Assembly: GCA_024291935.2 (NCBI GenBank)
Contig: CM044306.1
Span: 2,676,501-2,740,500, forward strand
Reading direction: 5' to 3'
DNA: 64,000 bases
DNA from: Okapia johnstoni
Taxonomy: Eukaryota > Chordata > Mammalia > Artiodactyla > Giraffidae
Part shown: piece by piece, positions 22,757 through 33,231 of the stretch
How the letters are laid out: the number at the start of each line of letters is the position of its first letter
Position numbering within the stretch: position 1 is the stretch's first letter
Made by a program: the position numbers and the translations under genes
The notes under the pieces: model-generated
Databases searched by the model: none
Told to the model about the DNA's origin: nothing
Seen by the model: the letters and a program-made list of their open reading frames with translations, nothing else

Positions 22757-24049
22757 ATAGGAAAGAGGGAGCCCCAGAGGCAGGGAGGAGCTACGAAGAT
22801 ATCAGGTAGATTGGATTCAGTCAGGCCTATGGACGATATCGTGGTGACATGACTTTGGATCTCCTACTTGACTTTCACTAGGAAATATGAGAAGATGCTG
22901 ATGCTGTATTGGATCTGATTGAACTGACAGCCATTTGCCTTCACTTGCTACCTGCCCAAACTTTTATTTTTTTTTTTAAACAAAAGTAATTGTTTGAGGC
23001 CTCTCAAGAGTGTTGTCCTTTGTTTTCTCTGATTTTATATTTCACCACACCCACAAACCTTGGGCAAAAATGGGCAAGAGCCCATGCATAGAAGACAAGA
23101 GACAAGATGTTAGCAAAGACTTCTTTAGGTCTAGTGAGTGGACACAGCAGAAAGCACCAGGATTTTCAGAAGAAACCAGCTTTGTCAATGGATCACACTG
23201 AACTACAGGGTTTCAGAAACTAAATCCGTGTACCTTCCCTAGACAGTTGATTCGACAGAGATCCCAGAGATCCCAAAATTAGTATTAATAACCAACTGCC
23301 ATAAATGATAGGGAATTGTCGGGAATGGATAGCACTGTGAAAAAGAAAAGACTTCTTCAAGGCAATTTCCTAACAGATACATTTATTCTCTCGTGTCCCT
23401 TAACAACAACAACAAAAAAAGCAATGTGGGTAGGCAGAAGAGGTAAGCAGAGGAAAATTTATTTTTTTGTTACTCACTGGCTGAATTTCCCCTGCGGGAA
23501 CATTATGTCTAATTAGAATGTACAGACTTGAATCCTATTTCATCTCCTCAGGAAACATCTCTTTTTAATTAAAAACTTTAAATGTACAAATTCTATCGCC
23601 AGATGAATTCCTGAGCTTTTCAATATACCTAGATATGTACAGGGAATGGAGATGCTGTGCTTCCAGGATGGCAGTGGCTGGAAAAAACTACGGGTGGGGT
23701 GCCACATGGAACAGGGAAGTTATATAACTAAACCCTACTGATTCAAATTTTATCTACAATGGGGGTCTGGCCGAGTAGAGTGCAGGGCCACTGATGCACA
23801 GGTGGAATTTGGGGGGCAGAACAACGGTGGGAAAGAACTGTGCCAGGAAGGAGCTCCTAAAATCTGCCCAGGGGTCCTGAGTATTTGGTGGATGCTAAGT
23901 GGTACACGTGTGAGCTGGTATTCTAGGAACTTGGGCAAAGAACAACCAATGGACAGACAAAAGTTTCCATGGAGCCATGAGCTAAGCAGTGGTCAGAGCT
24001 TGAGCGAGGCTATGAAACCTTTAATTTCCTACCAACTAGAGTGAAGAGT
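22755..24049. other. Unassigned non-coding stretch
   Basis: 1.3 kb with no recognised element. Small AAC-rich run at 23403-23420 and T run at 22966-22977. Confidence 0.45.
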
Positions 24050-24158
24050 GGACTGCAAGGAGCTCAAACCAGTCAATTGTAAAAGGAAACAATCCTGAAC
24101 ATTCATCAGAAGGACTGTTGCTGAAGCTGAAGAACCAATCCTTTGGCCACCTGATGCA
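24050..24158 (+). mobile_element. Older BovB, left part
   Basis: Diverged BovB: ggactgcaaggagctcaaac, then ggccacctgatgca, where a second BovB interrupts it. Confidence 0.85.
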
Positions 24159-24586
24159 GTCATGTATGGATGTGAGAGTTGGACTATAAAGAAAGCTGAG
24201 CACCGAAGAATTGATGCTTTTGAACTGTGGTGTTGGAGAAGACTCTTGAGAGTCCCTTGGACTGCAAGGAGATCCAACCAGTCCATCCTAAAGGAGATCA
24301 GTCCTGGGTGTTCATTGGAAGGACTGATGTTGAAGCTGAAACTCCAATACTTTGGACCTCATGCTAAGAGCTGACTCATTTGAAAAGACCCTGATGCTGG
24401 GAAAGATTGAAGGTGGAAGGAGAAGGGGAAGACAGAGGATGAGATGGTTGGATGGCATCACTGACTCAATGGACTTGAGTTTGGGTGAACTCCGAGAGTT
24501 GCTGATGGACAGGGAGGCCTGGAGTGCTGCAGTCTATGGGGTTGCAAAGAGTCGGACATGACTGACGACTGAACTGAACAGAACTG
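24159..24586 (+). mobile_element. Younger BovB nested in older BovB
   Basis: Starts tcatgtatggatgtgagag and runs to the end of the element (gactgaactgaacagaactg). The repeated stretch (ggagatccaaccagtccatc onward) is less diverged than the outer copy. Confidence 0.9.
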
Positions 24587-24818
24587 TGAAGAACTGACTC
24601 ATTGGAAAAGACCCTGATGCTCAGAAAGATTGAGAGTGGGAGGAGAAAGGGGTAACAGAGGATGAGATGGTTGGATAACATCACTGACTCACCGACTCAA
24701 TGGACATGAATTTAAGCAGACTCTGGGAGAACATGGAGGACAGAGGAGCCTGGCGTGCTGCAGTTCCTGGGGTTGCAAATAATGGGAACCAACTTAGCAA
24801 GTGAACAACAACAACAAA
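24587..24818 (+). mobile_element. Older BovB, right part
   Basis: Resumes tgaagaactgactcattgg exactly where the left part stopped in the consensus, and finishes with an AAC-rich tail. Confidence 0.88.
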
Positions 24819-24956
24819 GGAGCGAAGAGATCCAGCTGAACATCGTGGACATTCAGCAGATTTGAGTCCTCAGGCTAGGGGCAGGGCATAGCTAGACTTG
24901 CCCGCCCCGAAGCTCAAAGACACACCTTAAAATCAAGGTCGCCGTTCAGTCACTAA

Positions 24957-25268
24957 TGGAGACTCAGATATAGAGAGTGGACTTGTGGACACAGTGAGGG
25001 AAGGAGAGAGCCGGACAGACGGAGAAAGTAGCATTGACACATGTATCTCACTGTGTGTAAAACAGAGAGCTGGCGAGGAGTTGCTCTATAACTCAGGGAG
25101 CCCAGGTTGGTGCTCTGTGATGACCTAGAGGGTGGGATTGGGGGAGGGGAGGGAGGCGCAAGAGGGAGGAGATAGATGTTTGATTTTGGTTGATTTGCAT
25201 TGTTGTATGGCAGAAATCAACACAGCATGGGGAAGCAAATTTCCCTCAATTAAAAATAAATTTAAAAA
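24957..25268 (+). mobile_element. L1 3' end
   Basis: Sense L1 3' UTR: gtggacttgtggacacagtg, gctctgtgatgacctagagg, gcattgttgtatggcagaaa, then an A-rich tail. Confidence 0.93.
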
Positions 25269-25299
25269 ATCAAAAATTATCAAAGCTCTTTGAAAGTTA

Positions 25300-25556
25300 A
25301 TTAACTCCTTCTAGGACAAAACTCAAAAATGAGGACATGGAAGATTTTGGCATCCATATGTCTGTATACATTTATGGTAAAGTTTTTCCCAACCAGCTGA
25401 AAAATATAAACACATCCAGAAACCTCAATAAACATCAGGCAGAATAAACAGTAAGAAATCCACAGCAAGAGAGACATCATCATAAAAATAAAGAGACCGT
25501 CAAAGAAGCAGGTAAATGTGACCCTGACCAAGAGAAAAATCAATAAATGTAAGCAT
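25300..25556 (+). mobile_element. Possible degenerate L1, left of Bov-A2
   Basis: A-rich sense strand (ccaaccagctgaaaaatata, gcaagagagacatcatcata) has the composition and phrase structure of old L1 5'/ORF1 regions. The match is from memory and weak. Confidence 0.35.
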
Positions 25557-25567
25557 ACTCAGAAACT

Positions 25568-25848
25568 GCTCCTGCTGCTCCTGCTGCTAAGTCTCTTCAG
25601 TCATGTCCGACTCTGTGCGACCCCATAGACGGCAGCCCACCAGGTCCCCCGTCCCTGGGATTCTCCAGGCAAGAACACTGGAGTGGGTTGCCATTTCATT
25701 CTCCAATGCATGAAAGTGAAAAGTGAAAGTGAAGTCACTCAGTCGTGTCCGACTCTTAACGACCCCACGGACTGCAGCCCACCAGGCTCCTCCGTCCGTG
25801 GGATTTTTCCAGGCAAGAGTACTGGAGTGGGGTGCCATTGCCTTCTCC
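25568..25848 (-). mobile_element. Bov-A2 SINE, full dimer
   Basis: Antisense (AGC)n tail appears as gctcctgctgctcctgctgc, followed by two BovA units with the linker gtgaaaagtgaaagtgaagt. Perfect 11-bp TSD actcagaaact at 25557-25567 and 25849-25859. Confidence 0.97.
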
Positions 25849-25859
25849 ACTCAGAAACT

Positions 25860-26130
25860 AGACAATGGAATTAGGAAACAAAGGCTTTAAATGAACAATT
25901 ATGAATATGCTAAAGGAATTGAAAGTAAATGTGAAAACAATAAAGGAAAAATAGAATTTCAACAGAAAAATGGAAATCATGTAAAGAAACTTATGGAAAT
26001 TTTAGAAGTGCAAAATGCATTGACATGTAAAACCACTGGGTACACTGCAGAGCTGGTTAGACCCTGAAGAATAAATTCAGCGGAGACTTGTCATTCACTG
26101 AGGGAGGAAAGACTTTGGATAGAAGGGCAG
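25860..26130 (+). mobile_element. Possible degenerate L1, right of Bov-A2
   Basis: Continues the A-rich strand: aaatggaaatcatgtaaaga, ggaaattttagaagtgcaaa, resembling the segment upstream of L1 ORF1 in old families. Weak. Confidence 0.4.
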
Positions 26131-26144
26131 AAGGTCAACACAAG

Positions 26145-26276
26145 GAACTTCCCTAGCGGTCCAGTGGTTAGGACTCCACCTTCCAGCTCAGGGGGTGTGG
26201 GTTCAATCCCTGGTCAGGGAGCTAACACCCCATATGCTGCAGGGTGCAGTCAAAAGTTTTGTTTTGTTTTGTTTTT
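26145..26276 (+). mobile_element. CHR-type SINE (short form)
   Basis: Head aacttccctagcggtccagt, B box gggttcaatccctggtcagg, body ccatatgctgcagggtgc, and a (GTTTT)n-like tail at 26256-26276. Confidence 0.92.
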
Positions 26277-27179
26277 AAAACTTCAACCTGGGACTTTCTT
26301 AGTTTGCGATTCTACTCTCTGTGCTACACTATATCCCTTTATTGCTATTATTCCTGTAAGTCTTCATCTCAGCCTACTGTTTTGATCCATGTGAAAACCA
26401 TTTACTTTAGTGGGCTTTGTACATTCATGGCCGTGTACAAAATATATAGTTTTTAAGAGCTTGTATTACATGATTTTCTCACCTATAGTTTGTTATTCAC
26501 CCACCCTAGAAATGAAGCAGCTTTGTTGTCCTCCTAAATTGCTGAACTTTGAAGCTTGAGAGAATTGTAAATGGAGATTGGTTGTGGGATTTTGCAGGAT
26601 TTTCAGACACCCAGGTTGGGCTGAAAGGGAAGGCAGTGTCCATGTGAAGAATGCATTTCACATTTGATAATATTTGACCCCAGATGAAGTAAAATGTGGC
26701 TTCACCTCCAATGTAAACATTGGTCAGTTCCTACCCCATTAAGTGTTCCTGAAGACAAAGATTCTGGGCTATCAATCATAATAATACTCCCATTAGCTCT
26801 TAAGCAACATGTTTGAATAGGAAACTGCCTCTCCCTATCTCTCTCTCTCTGTCTTTTTGTCCATTGCTGATTTAGAGACAGATCTCCAGGCTTATCTTTA
26901 AAATGTTTACTCAGCTTCTTTCAGCGATCATGTCAGAGCTTGGTCATGAAAGCACATGTTTCTCCAAAGCGAAAGATGACAGAAGAAGATGGGGACCGCA
27001 GAGCCCCTGTCTGTCCGAATGTTTTGGTGGAAGGTGACAGGGGAGACCAGAAAATGAACACCGAGGAAATGGTTTTGATTTTCTGTCGGCTCCATTCAGT
27101 GAAACAAAAATAAAGGCATAAACCTCCATCTGGTTTCATTTAATCTTCTTCCATTAGGTGCAGGCCTACCTATGCTTCT
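26277..27179. other. Unassigned non-coding stretch
   Basis: CT-rich run at 26826-26852. No other recognised feature. Confidence 0.45.
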
Positions 27180-27389
27180 GGGCTTCCCTGGTGGCTCAGA
27201 TGGTAAAGAATTCCCCTGAAATGCGGGAGACCTGGGTTCGATCCCTGGGTTGGGAAGATCCCCTGGAGAAGGGCATGGCAACCCACTCCAGTATTCTCAC
27301 CTGGAGAATTCCATGGACAGAGGAGCCCGATGGGCTACAGTCCGTGGGGTCACAAAGAGTCAGACACAAAGGACCGACTAAGCACATAC
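27180..27389 (+). mobile_element. Bov-tA SINE
   Basis: Complete head (gggcttccctggtggctcag), B box ggttcgatccctggg and BovA body. The longest frame here (27158-27586) is a SINE translation running into flank. Confidence 0.96.
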
Positions 27390-27618
27390 CTACACTTCAG
27401 GCTTTTTTGTTTTCATCTTCCCTGCGTCTTGTCTACTTAGGCTCTTTGTGCATTTCTGACATGTTTATCCTTGGAGAAGCTAAGCAGAATATGCGAGTTT
27501 TAAAATATAGAAAGAATACAAGAGTATTAAAGGTGTGTTCCTTCTTTGTGGTCGGAGAAACTCAAGAAGTAAATAGGCATGGTTGATACAAGTGATTTTA
27601 GGATCTGACAGTAATTCT

Positions 27619-28318
27619 TTGGGAATTACTGAAAACTCAACATTCAGAAAACTAAGATCAAGGCATCGGTCCCATCACTTCATGGCAAATAGATGGGGAA
27701 ACAATGGAAACAGTGAGAGACTTTATTTTTTTGGACTCCAAAATCACTGCAGATGGTGATTGCAGCCATGAAATTAAAAGATGCTTGCTCCTTGGAAGAA
27801 AAGCTATGACCAACCTTAACAACATATTAAAAAGCAGAGACATTACTTTTCCAGCAAAGGTCCATCTAGTCAAAGCTATGGTTTTTCCAGCACTCATGTA
27901 TGGATGTGAGAATTGGACACAAAGAAAGCTGAATGCTGAAGAATTGATGCTTTTGGACTGTGGTGTGGGAGAATACTCTTCAGAGTCCCTTGGACTGCAA
28001 GGAGATCCAACCAGTCCATCCTGAAGGAAATCAGTCCTGAATATTCATTGGAAGGACTGATGCTGAAGCTGAAACTCTAATACTTTGGCCACCTGATGCA
28101 AAGAACTGACTCATTGGAAAAGACCCTGATTCTGGGAAAGACTGAAGGTGGGAGGAGAAGGGGATGACAGAGGATGAGATGGTTGGATGGCATCACCGGC
28201 TCAATGGACATGAGTTTGAGAAAGCTCCAGGAGTTGGTGATGGACAGGGAAGCCTGGCGTGCTGCAGTCCATGGGGTCGCAAGGAGTTGGACACGACTGA
28301 GCAACTGAACAGAACTGA
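27619..28318 (+). mobile_element. BovB LINE 3' portion, longest copy here
   Basis: About 700 bp, from ttactgaaaactcaacattc through the 3' part of the ORF to ctgagcaactgaacagaact. It reaches further 5' than the other copies in the window but still lacks the reverse transcriptase catalytic region. Confidence 0.95.
27704..28024 (+). pseudogene. Broken C-terminal part of BovB ORF
   Basis: A 106-codon open frame inside the BovB copy. Near its start it contains DFIFLDSKITADG, and later HLVKAMVFPALMYGCENWT, both typical of the segment downstream of the reverse transcriptase core in RTE-clade LINE proteins. After about residue 88 the family pattern is lost because of an indel near 27960-27970; homology continues in another frame to about 28300. 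The catalytic YxDD region would lie upstream and is absent. The copy is 5'-truncated and frameshifted and cannot encode an active enzyme. The ATG is only the first available codon, not a native start. Confidence 0.88.
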
Positions 28319-29434
28319 ATTCTTTGAGAAAGGAAGAGAGTGATATTCCCCTTTTGGTTATGAATACATTAAAAGACAGTCGAGGTAGATGATATCCCCA
28401 TGGACAGAGAGTTCATTGGTATGAACAACAACATTAAAACTCAAGGATTGGACGTTATAGATCATTTGGCCATGCAGCCATGATGTCGCAAACCACCAGG
28501 GAAGTCCCCGTGTTTTATTTTACTTTTTATAGAACCACCAAAAGAATGAAAGAATCGAGACATAAAGTGCCTACATTACTATTTTCTTAGCCAGTTCATT
28601 GTCAGAATGCTGGGATACAGCACTGGTAGAATAATCTCTTCGGGAGCGTCGTTATTAGAGCTGGACACATTTGCAAGTGCCCCCAGGCGACATACCTGGA
28701 CTTGGGGTTACTCATCTGAAATTACATTTGCTCATCACTTTGGTTCTGAATCTTCCCCCAGGAGAGGGGAAAAAAAAAAATCATCAGTCTCCATGGCATC
28801 ACATCTTATTTTTTTAAGCTTTTTATAGCTTCAAATCCCATTTCCATCCTCATGATGATTCAGGCTGTGTCTATACTACGCCAACACAAATGGTTAAAAA
28901 GGGAAAAATTCAGAGTAATAATTGGAGTTTAGTTGACAAAATTCTAAATAAAGGAAAATTCCATCTAATTGGAAGTCTTTTAAAATTGAGACCTTCCAGA
29001 TTCTTAGGCTTTAAACTGTTAATACTAGGCATAAAAAAAGACCTCTAACCATCCTGTTTAGGAATCCTTCTAAATGTTTAACAGATTTACATCCCAGTAA
29101 CACTATATAATAGATAACTTGAAATATACTCCAGTATGAAACAGCTAGAAATACTAGATAAAATGTAAGAAACACGCCAAGAGGTCAAAAAGTGAAGAGA
29201 AGGCCGGAACCATAGAGGAAGCTGCCACTTCCTGTTTGTCTGTCATCAGGACCTGGGTTTAACGAATACGCTAGAAGAGAAGACAAAGTCTTCGATTCAT
29301 ACAAGGTGGAAATTGGACCTGATGCCGTCAAATAGAATCAGGATTTTTGAAGGATCACGCATTTAATGAGGGAGTACAATAGAAAAGGTCATTTCTGGAA
29401 GGTACCAGAAATGTAGCATCATGGGTGCCCATTA
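28319..29434. other. Unassigned, with tiny CHR relic
   Basis: 28488-28508 (caaaccaccagggaagtccc) equals the antisense head end of a CHR SINE and may be a deleted remnant. The rest is AT-rich and not recognised. Confidence 0.45.
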
Positions 29435-29590
29435 GAACTCCTCGAGCTTCAGTGTGCCTATAAATCACCCAGGGATATTGTTAGTGTAGAGATTCCGATA
29501 CAGCTGGGTCTTGAGGTCCTACATTTCTACAGAACTCCCAAGCGACACCCGTGCTGCTGATCCCGTTACATCTTGAGAAGTAAGGCTACT
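29435..29590 (+). mobile_element. MER5A-like hAT MITE
   Basis: cttcagtgtgcctataaatc, acccagggatattgtta, gattccgatacagctgggtc and gtgctgctgatcc follow the MER5A consensus order. Terminal inverted repeats are eroded. Confidence 0.8.
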
Positions 29591-29867
29591 CAGGAAGAAG
29601 AACACTTACCGCACCCACATGGAAAGAATTAATTATCAAGAAGGCATGGTGAGAAAAGAAGTTGATAAATATGTGGCTAAATCTATACAAGTGTTCACAT
29701 AAAACAATTCTTACAGTTAATTTAATAAGTAAAAAAAAAAGTGGGGGAATAAAATACTAGAAAACAGTGATATGTTCAGGTCAAGTTCAGGACCAGGAAT
29801 ACTCGCTTTTAAAAAGCACACTCACCAGGTAATTCAGATGCAGCTAAACTCATACATTGTTTAAAAA

Positions 29868-30260
29868 AAAATTAAACTTTTTATTTTACATTGGAATGGT
29901 ACTGATTAACAATGCTGTGATAGTTTCAGGTAGACAGCAAAGGAACTCAGCCATGCATATACATGTATCCATTCTCCCACAAACCCTTCTCCTATCCTAG
30001 CTGCCATATAACATGGAACAGGGTTTCCTGAGCTATATGGTAGGTCTTTGCTGGCTGTCCATTTTAAAAGTAGCAGTGTGTACATGTCCATCCCAAGCTC
30101 CCTAACTGCCTCTTCACCCCTGCCCCGCACCCTTCCCCTCTGGTAACCATAAGTTTGTTCTCTAAGTCTGTGAATCAGTTTCTGCTTTGTAAATAAGTTC
30201 ATTTCTATCAATTTGTTTTTAGATTCCATATATAAGCTCATGTGTTTCTATTTGGGAACA
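29868..30260 (-). mobile_element. L1 3' UTR
   Basis: Antisense from an A/T-rich start and ttggaatggtactgattaac, through gtaaccataagtttgttctc, to agattccatatataagctca. Confidence 0.94.
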
Positions 30261-30440
30261 AATGCAGTTGCTTAGAAGATGGTTATGTAGATCTTCAGTT
30301 TTACTATTTTATTAGTCATCATAAGCTGGGTAGAAATAAAGCCCGAATATCATTGGCTTAAAGCAGTACAAGTTTCTTTGCTTGCTTTTACCAACAGTCC
30401 AGTCCTGAAGGTGTCTCTGCCTTTGAACGTGATTCAAGGA

Positions 30441-30655
30441 TGTTGGTGTTTAGTCACTAAAGTGTTTCGGACTCTTTTGCTACTCCATGGACTGTAGCCC
30501 ACCAGGGGTTGCAAAGGCTACAGTCCATGGGATTCTCCACGCAAGAACACTGGAGTGGGCAGCCATTTACTTCTCCAGGGGATCTTCCCGACCCAGGGAT
30601 CAAACCCACATCTCCTACATTGGCAGGTGGATTTTTTTTTTTTAACCACTGCGCC
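30441..30655 (-). mobile_element. Bov-tA SINE with internal inversion
   Basis: Antisense Bov-tA ending in ttaaccactgcgccactatg. ccatggactgtagcc (30485-30499) and its exact reverse complement (30516-30530) replace the normal sequence between the BovA arms. A T run at 30632-30643 is also atypical. Confidence 0.9.
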
Positions 30656-30696
30656 ACTATGACCCTCTTTTCTGGGCCAACTGAACCATCTGAATA

Positions 30697-30946
30697 TTGG
30701 GTTGACCAAAAGGTTTGGTTAGGTTTTTATAAGATCTTATGGAAAGGACTTCCCTGGTGGAACAGTGGCTAAGACTCTGAGCTCCCAATGCAGGGGGCCT
30801 GGGTTCAATCCCTGGTCAGGAAGCTAGATCCCACATGCCACAACTAAAGATGCTGTACAGCGCAACTGAGACCCAGCACAGTCAAATAAAGAAATTAATA
30901 TTTTAAAAAATCTTATGGAAAAACTCAAACGTTTTGGCCAACCCCA
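30697..30946. mobile_element. Mariner-type MITE palindrome, split by CHR SINE
   Basis: The left arm ttgggttgaccaaaaggttt, next to a TA, pairs with the right arm ending aacgttttggccaacccc. Without the SINE the element would be about 75-85 bp, like the intact copy at 40,135. It has no transposase. Confidence 0.9.
30746..30909 (+). mobile_element. CHR-type SINE inside mariner MITE
   Basis: Head ggacttccctggtggaacag, B box gggttcaatccctggtcagg, body gatcccacatgccacaac, A-rich tail. Perfect 12-bp TSD atcttatggaaa at 30734-30745 and 30910-30921. Confidence 0.96.
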
Positions 30947-31300
30947 CACTTCACTTTGAGTCATACAAGCAGGAGGGAAGGACACATACATTTTGAGGAT
31001 GGTCCTGGGAGCAGTGGACCTCCCTTCCACTGCTGTTCCATGAACAGTGTATGGAGGGCTGGCAAACGCCGTCTTCCTTGGTGGATGGGAGGAAGGAATG
31101 GGCCTGGGAGTGTTCAGCCAGTCTCTGCCACAACCATTTACACGCTGCTCTCACTTTTCCAGAGGACAATTCAAGGACACCTTCCCTTGAATGTTTGACT
31201 AGCGTTCCCAGTTCACTCCATTGTAAACAGAAGCAATCCCTGAATCTCAGTCCTCTTTCCAAGATGGAACTTCCTCTTCAGTTTCTTACTTTTGTCAATG

Positions 31301-31513
31301 GTGGTGGTGATTTAGTCGCTGAGTTGTGTGCGACTCTTTGTCACCCCATGGACTGTAGCCCACCAGGCTCCTCTGTCTGTGGGATTCTCCAGGCAAGAAT
31401 ACTGGAGTGGGTTGCCATTTCCTCCTCCAGGGGATCTTCCTGACCCAGGGATGGAACTCGCCGCTCCTGCATTGGCAGGCGTGTTCTTTACCACTGGGCC
31501 ACTTGGGAAGCCC
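31301..31513 (-). mobile_element. Bov-tA SINE
   Basis: Antisense full-length copy with head end ccacttgggaagcccc. Imperfect TSDs ttttgtcaatg (left) and tttttcaatg (right). Confidence 0.95.
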
Positions 31514-31839
31514 CTTTTTCAATGTCATCACCATTCTAACCACAGAGGCTCATAACCTGGATACCTTCCTTCATCCTTTCTTTCTCACATAACTACCTAC
31601 AACTGTTTACCAGGTCCTGTTGCTTCTGCCCCCAGAATACTTCATCCAGCCTCCCATCAATCCTCAGTGGCAGGGCTCATTGCTGGCCCACAGTATCTGT
31701 ACCTTAAAGTCCTCCTATGCCCCACAATGTAGAAAAATGTAGCCATCAATTCCCATTTATTTTCTTTTCCCAACTTGTTTCTGTGTTTCTAGTTGGCGAG
31801 TTGACCCCCTACTAATCTCCTCTGCACAGTATAAATACT

Positions 31840-32045
31840 ACCTAACAATTACAAAGCACTAATTACATGCCAGGCACTGGCTAAGTATTTAATATGGAGT
31901 GAATGTTATTAGCATCCATTTTTTTCTTAAATAGATAAACAAGGCTCAGGGATAAAATAATTTTCACTAGCTGGCAAGTGAAGAGAAAGGATCTCAACCA
32001 TGTAATTTGTAGGATTTCTATACTCTAGAGCCCTTGTTTCATTAT
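31840..32045 (-). mobile_element. MIR-type ancient SINE
   Basis: Antisense MIR in order: attacatgccaggcactggc, aaggctcagggataaa, tcactagctggcaagtgaag. Well-preserved core. Confidence 0.82.
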
Positions 32046-33109
32046 AAACAAACTACTTCATAATACCTACTTCTTTACAAACTTCTATATCCTCTTTTTG
32101 AACCTAAGTCCTAGGTGTCTCCTGTGAACCCCAATTTTTATTGGGTCCTGCCCAGTGCTTGGCTTTTAAATGTTCATGCAATGTATGACAGACATGGTCC
32201 AGCATTAGGGTAAGTTTTCTCTTATCTTGCAACTCTCAATCTGTTCTTACATATTTTTGGAAACAAACAAACAAAAACCCCTCTTTTCCTTTATAGGTCA
32301 ATTATTCATTTATGCTTCTCTCCACCCTTCTTTATGGACATCAGTTTCTTTGTAATAAAGTCATTCCCTTTAATATTACAGTGACTTGTAGTCACCACCC
32401 AACTTTAGTCAGTGACGTCCATGCTGGTGTCATATCCAACATGCCAGTGTTGCATTTCCTTACATCTATAACTTAGACTTTTAACTTTACTCTCTGAACA
32501 ACTTTCTCACTTCCTTGCATGCCCTCTAGATTTGCCTTCTTAAGATATTAAACTCTAATATTTCAATTCTCAACTCTTCAACTTTGCATTCTCTCATTCT
32601 CAGTGCATCTGATCTTTAAATTCAGTATGACCTCTGGACCCATGAGCTCCTATAAAAATGTCCAGCTTATCAATGCAAAGAAGCAATGCTTCATTTTATT
32701 GCTTTTCAGTTTGAGTGGTATTTGGGCTACAGGAGAAAATGTACCAACAAACTGATTGCCATAATTTCATTTTATACTACCCTTCATGATTCCTTTTGCT
32801 TGTATATCAGTTCTCATGTACACTTTTCCCATGCACCTTCATCTCCCATGTAAAGCTTGTCCCAAAGCTTTTTACCCTATCCTGTCTCTATACGTGTCAA
32901 CAACATTTTCCTTCTCTCATTCTTGTCTTCAAATCTTTACTAGCTCTTTCTAACTAGTCAACCAACATGGCAATGAACATACTCCTTCTCTTAAAAAAAA
33001 AAACCCCAAAATATTTAATCTGTATTGAGTTCTAGTTAGTGCCTCGAGATATCTTTTCCCTTCCTCACCTGCTTCTTATGACTAGCAATCTACACTATCT
33101 TTACCCTCT
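32046..33109. other. Unassigned, AT-rich
   Basis: No recognised element. A short A run lies at 32993-33003. Confidence 0.45.
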
Positions 33110-33231
33110 ATTTTTTTTTTTTTGGCCACATCACGTGGCAGGTGGGATCTTAGCTGCCCCACCAGGGATTGAACCTGTGCCCCTTGTATTGGGAGTGCAG
33201 AGTCTCAACCACTGGACCATCAGGAAAATTC
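33110..33231 (-). mobile_element. CHR-type SINE (short form)
   Basis: Poly(T), then ttggccacatcacgtggcag, caccagggattgaacctgtg, and head end accatcaggaaaattcc. Confidence 0.93.

Noticed and set aside
27158..27586. 142-codon frame with a plausible start
   Set aside because: Most of it is Bov-tA (27180-27389); the remainder is unrelated flank.
30330..30420. Possible second MaLR-like LTR fragment (cattggcttaaagcagtac)
   Set aside because: The match is limited to a short phrase and fails on either side.
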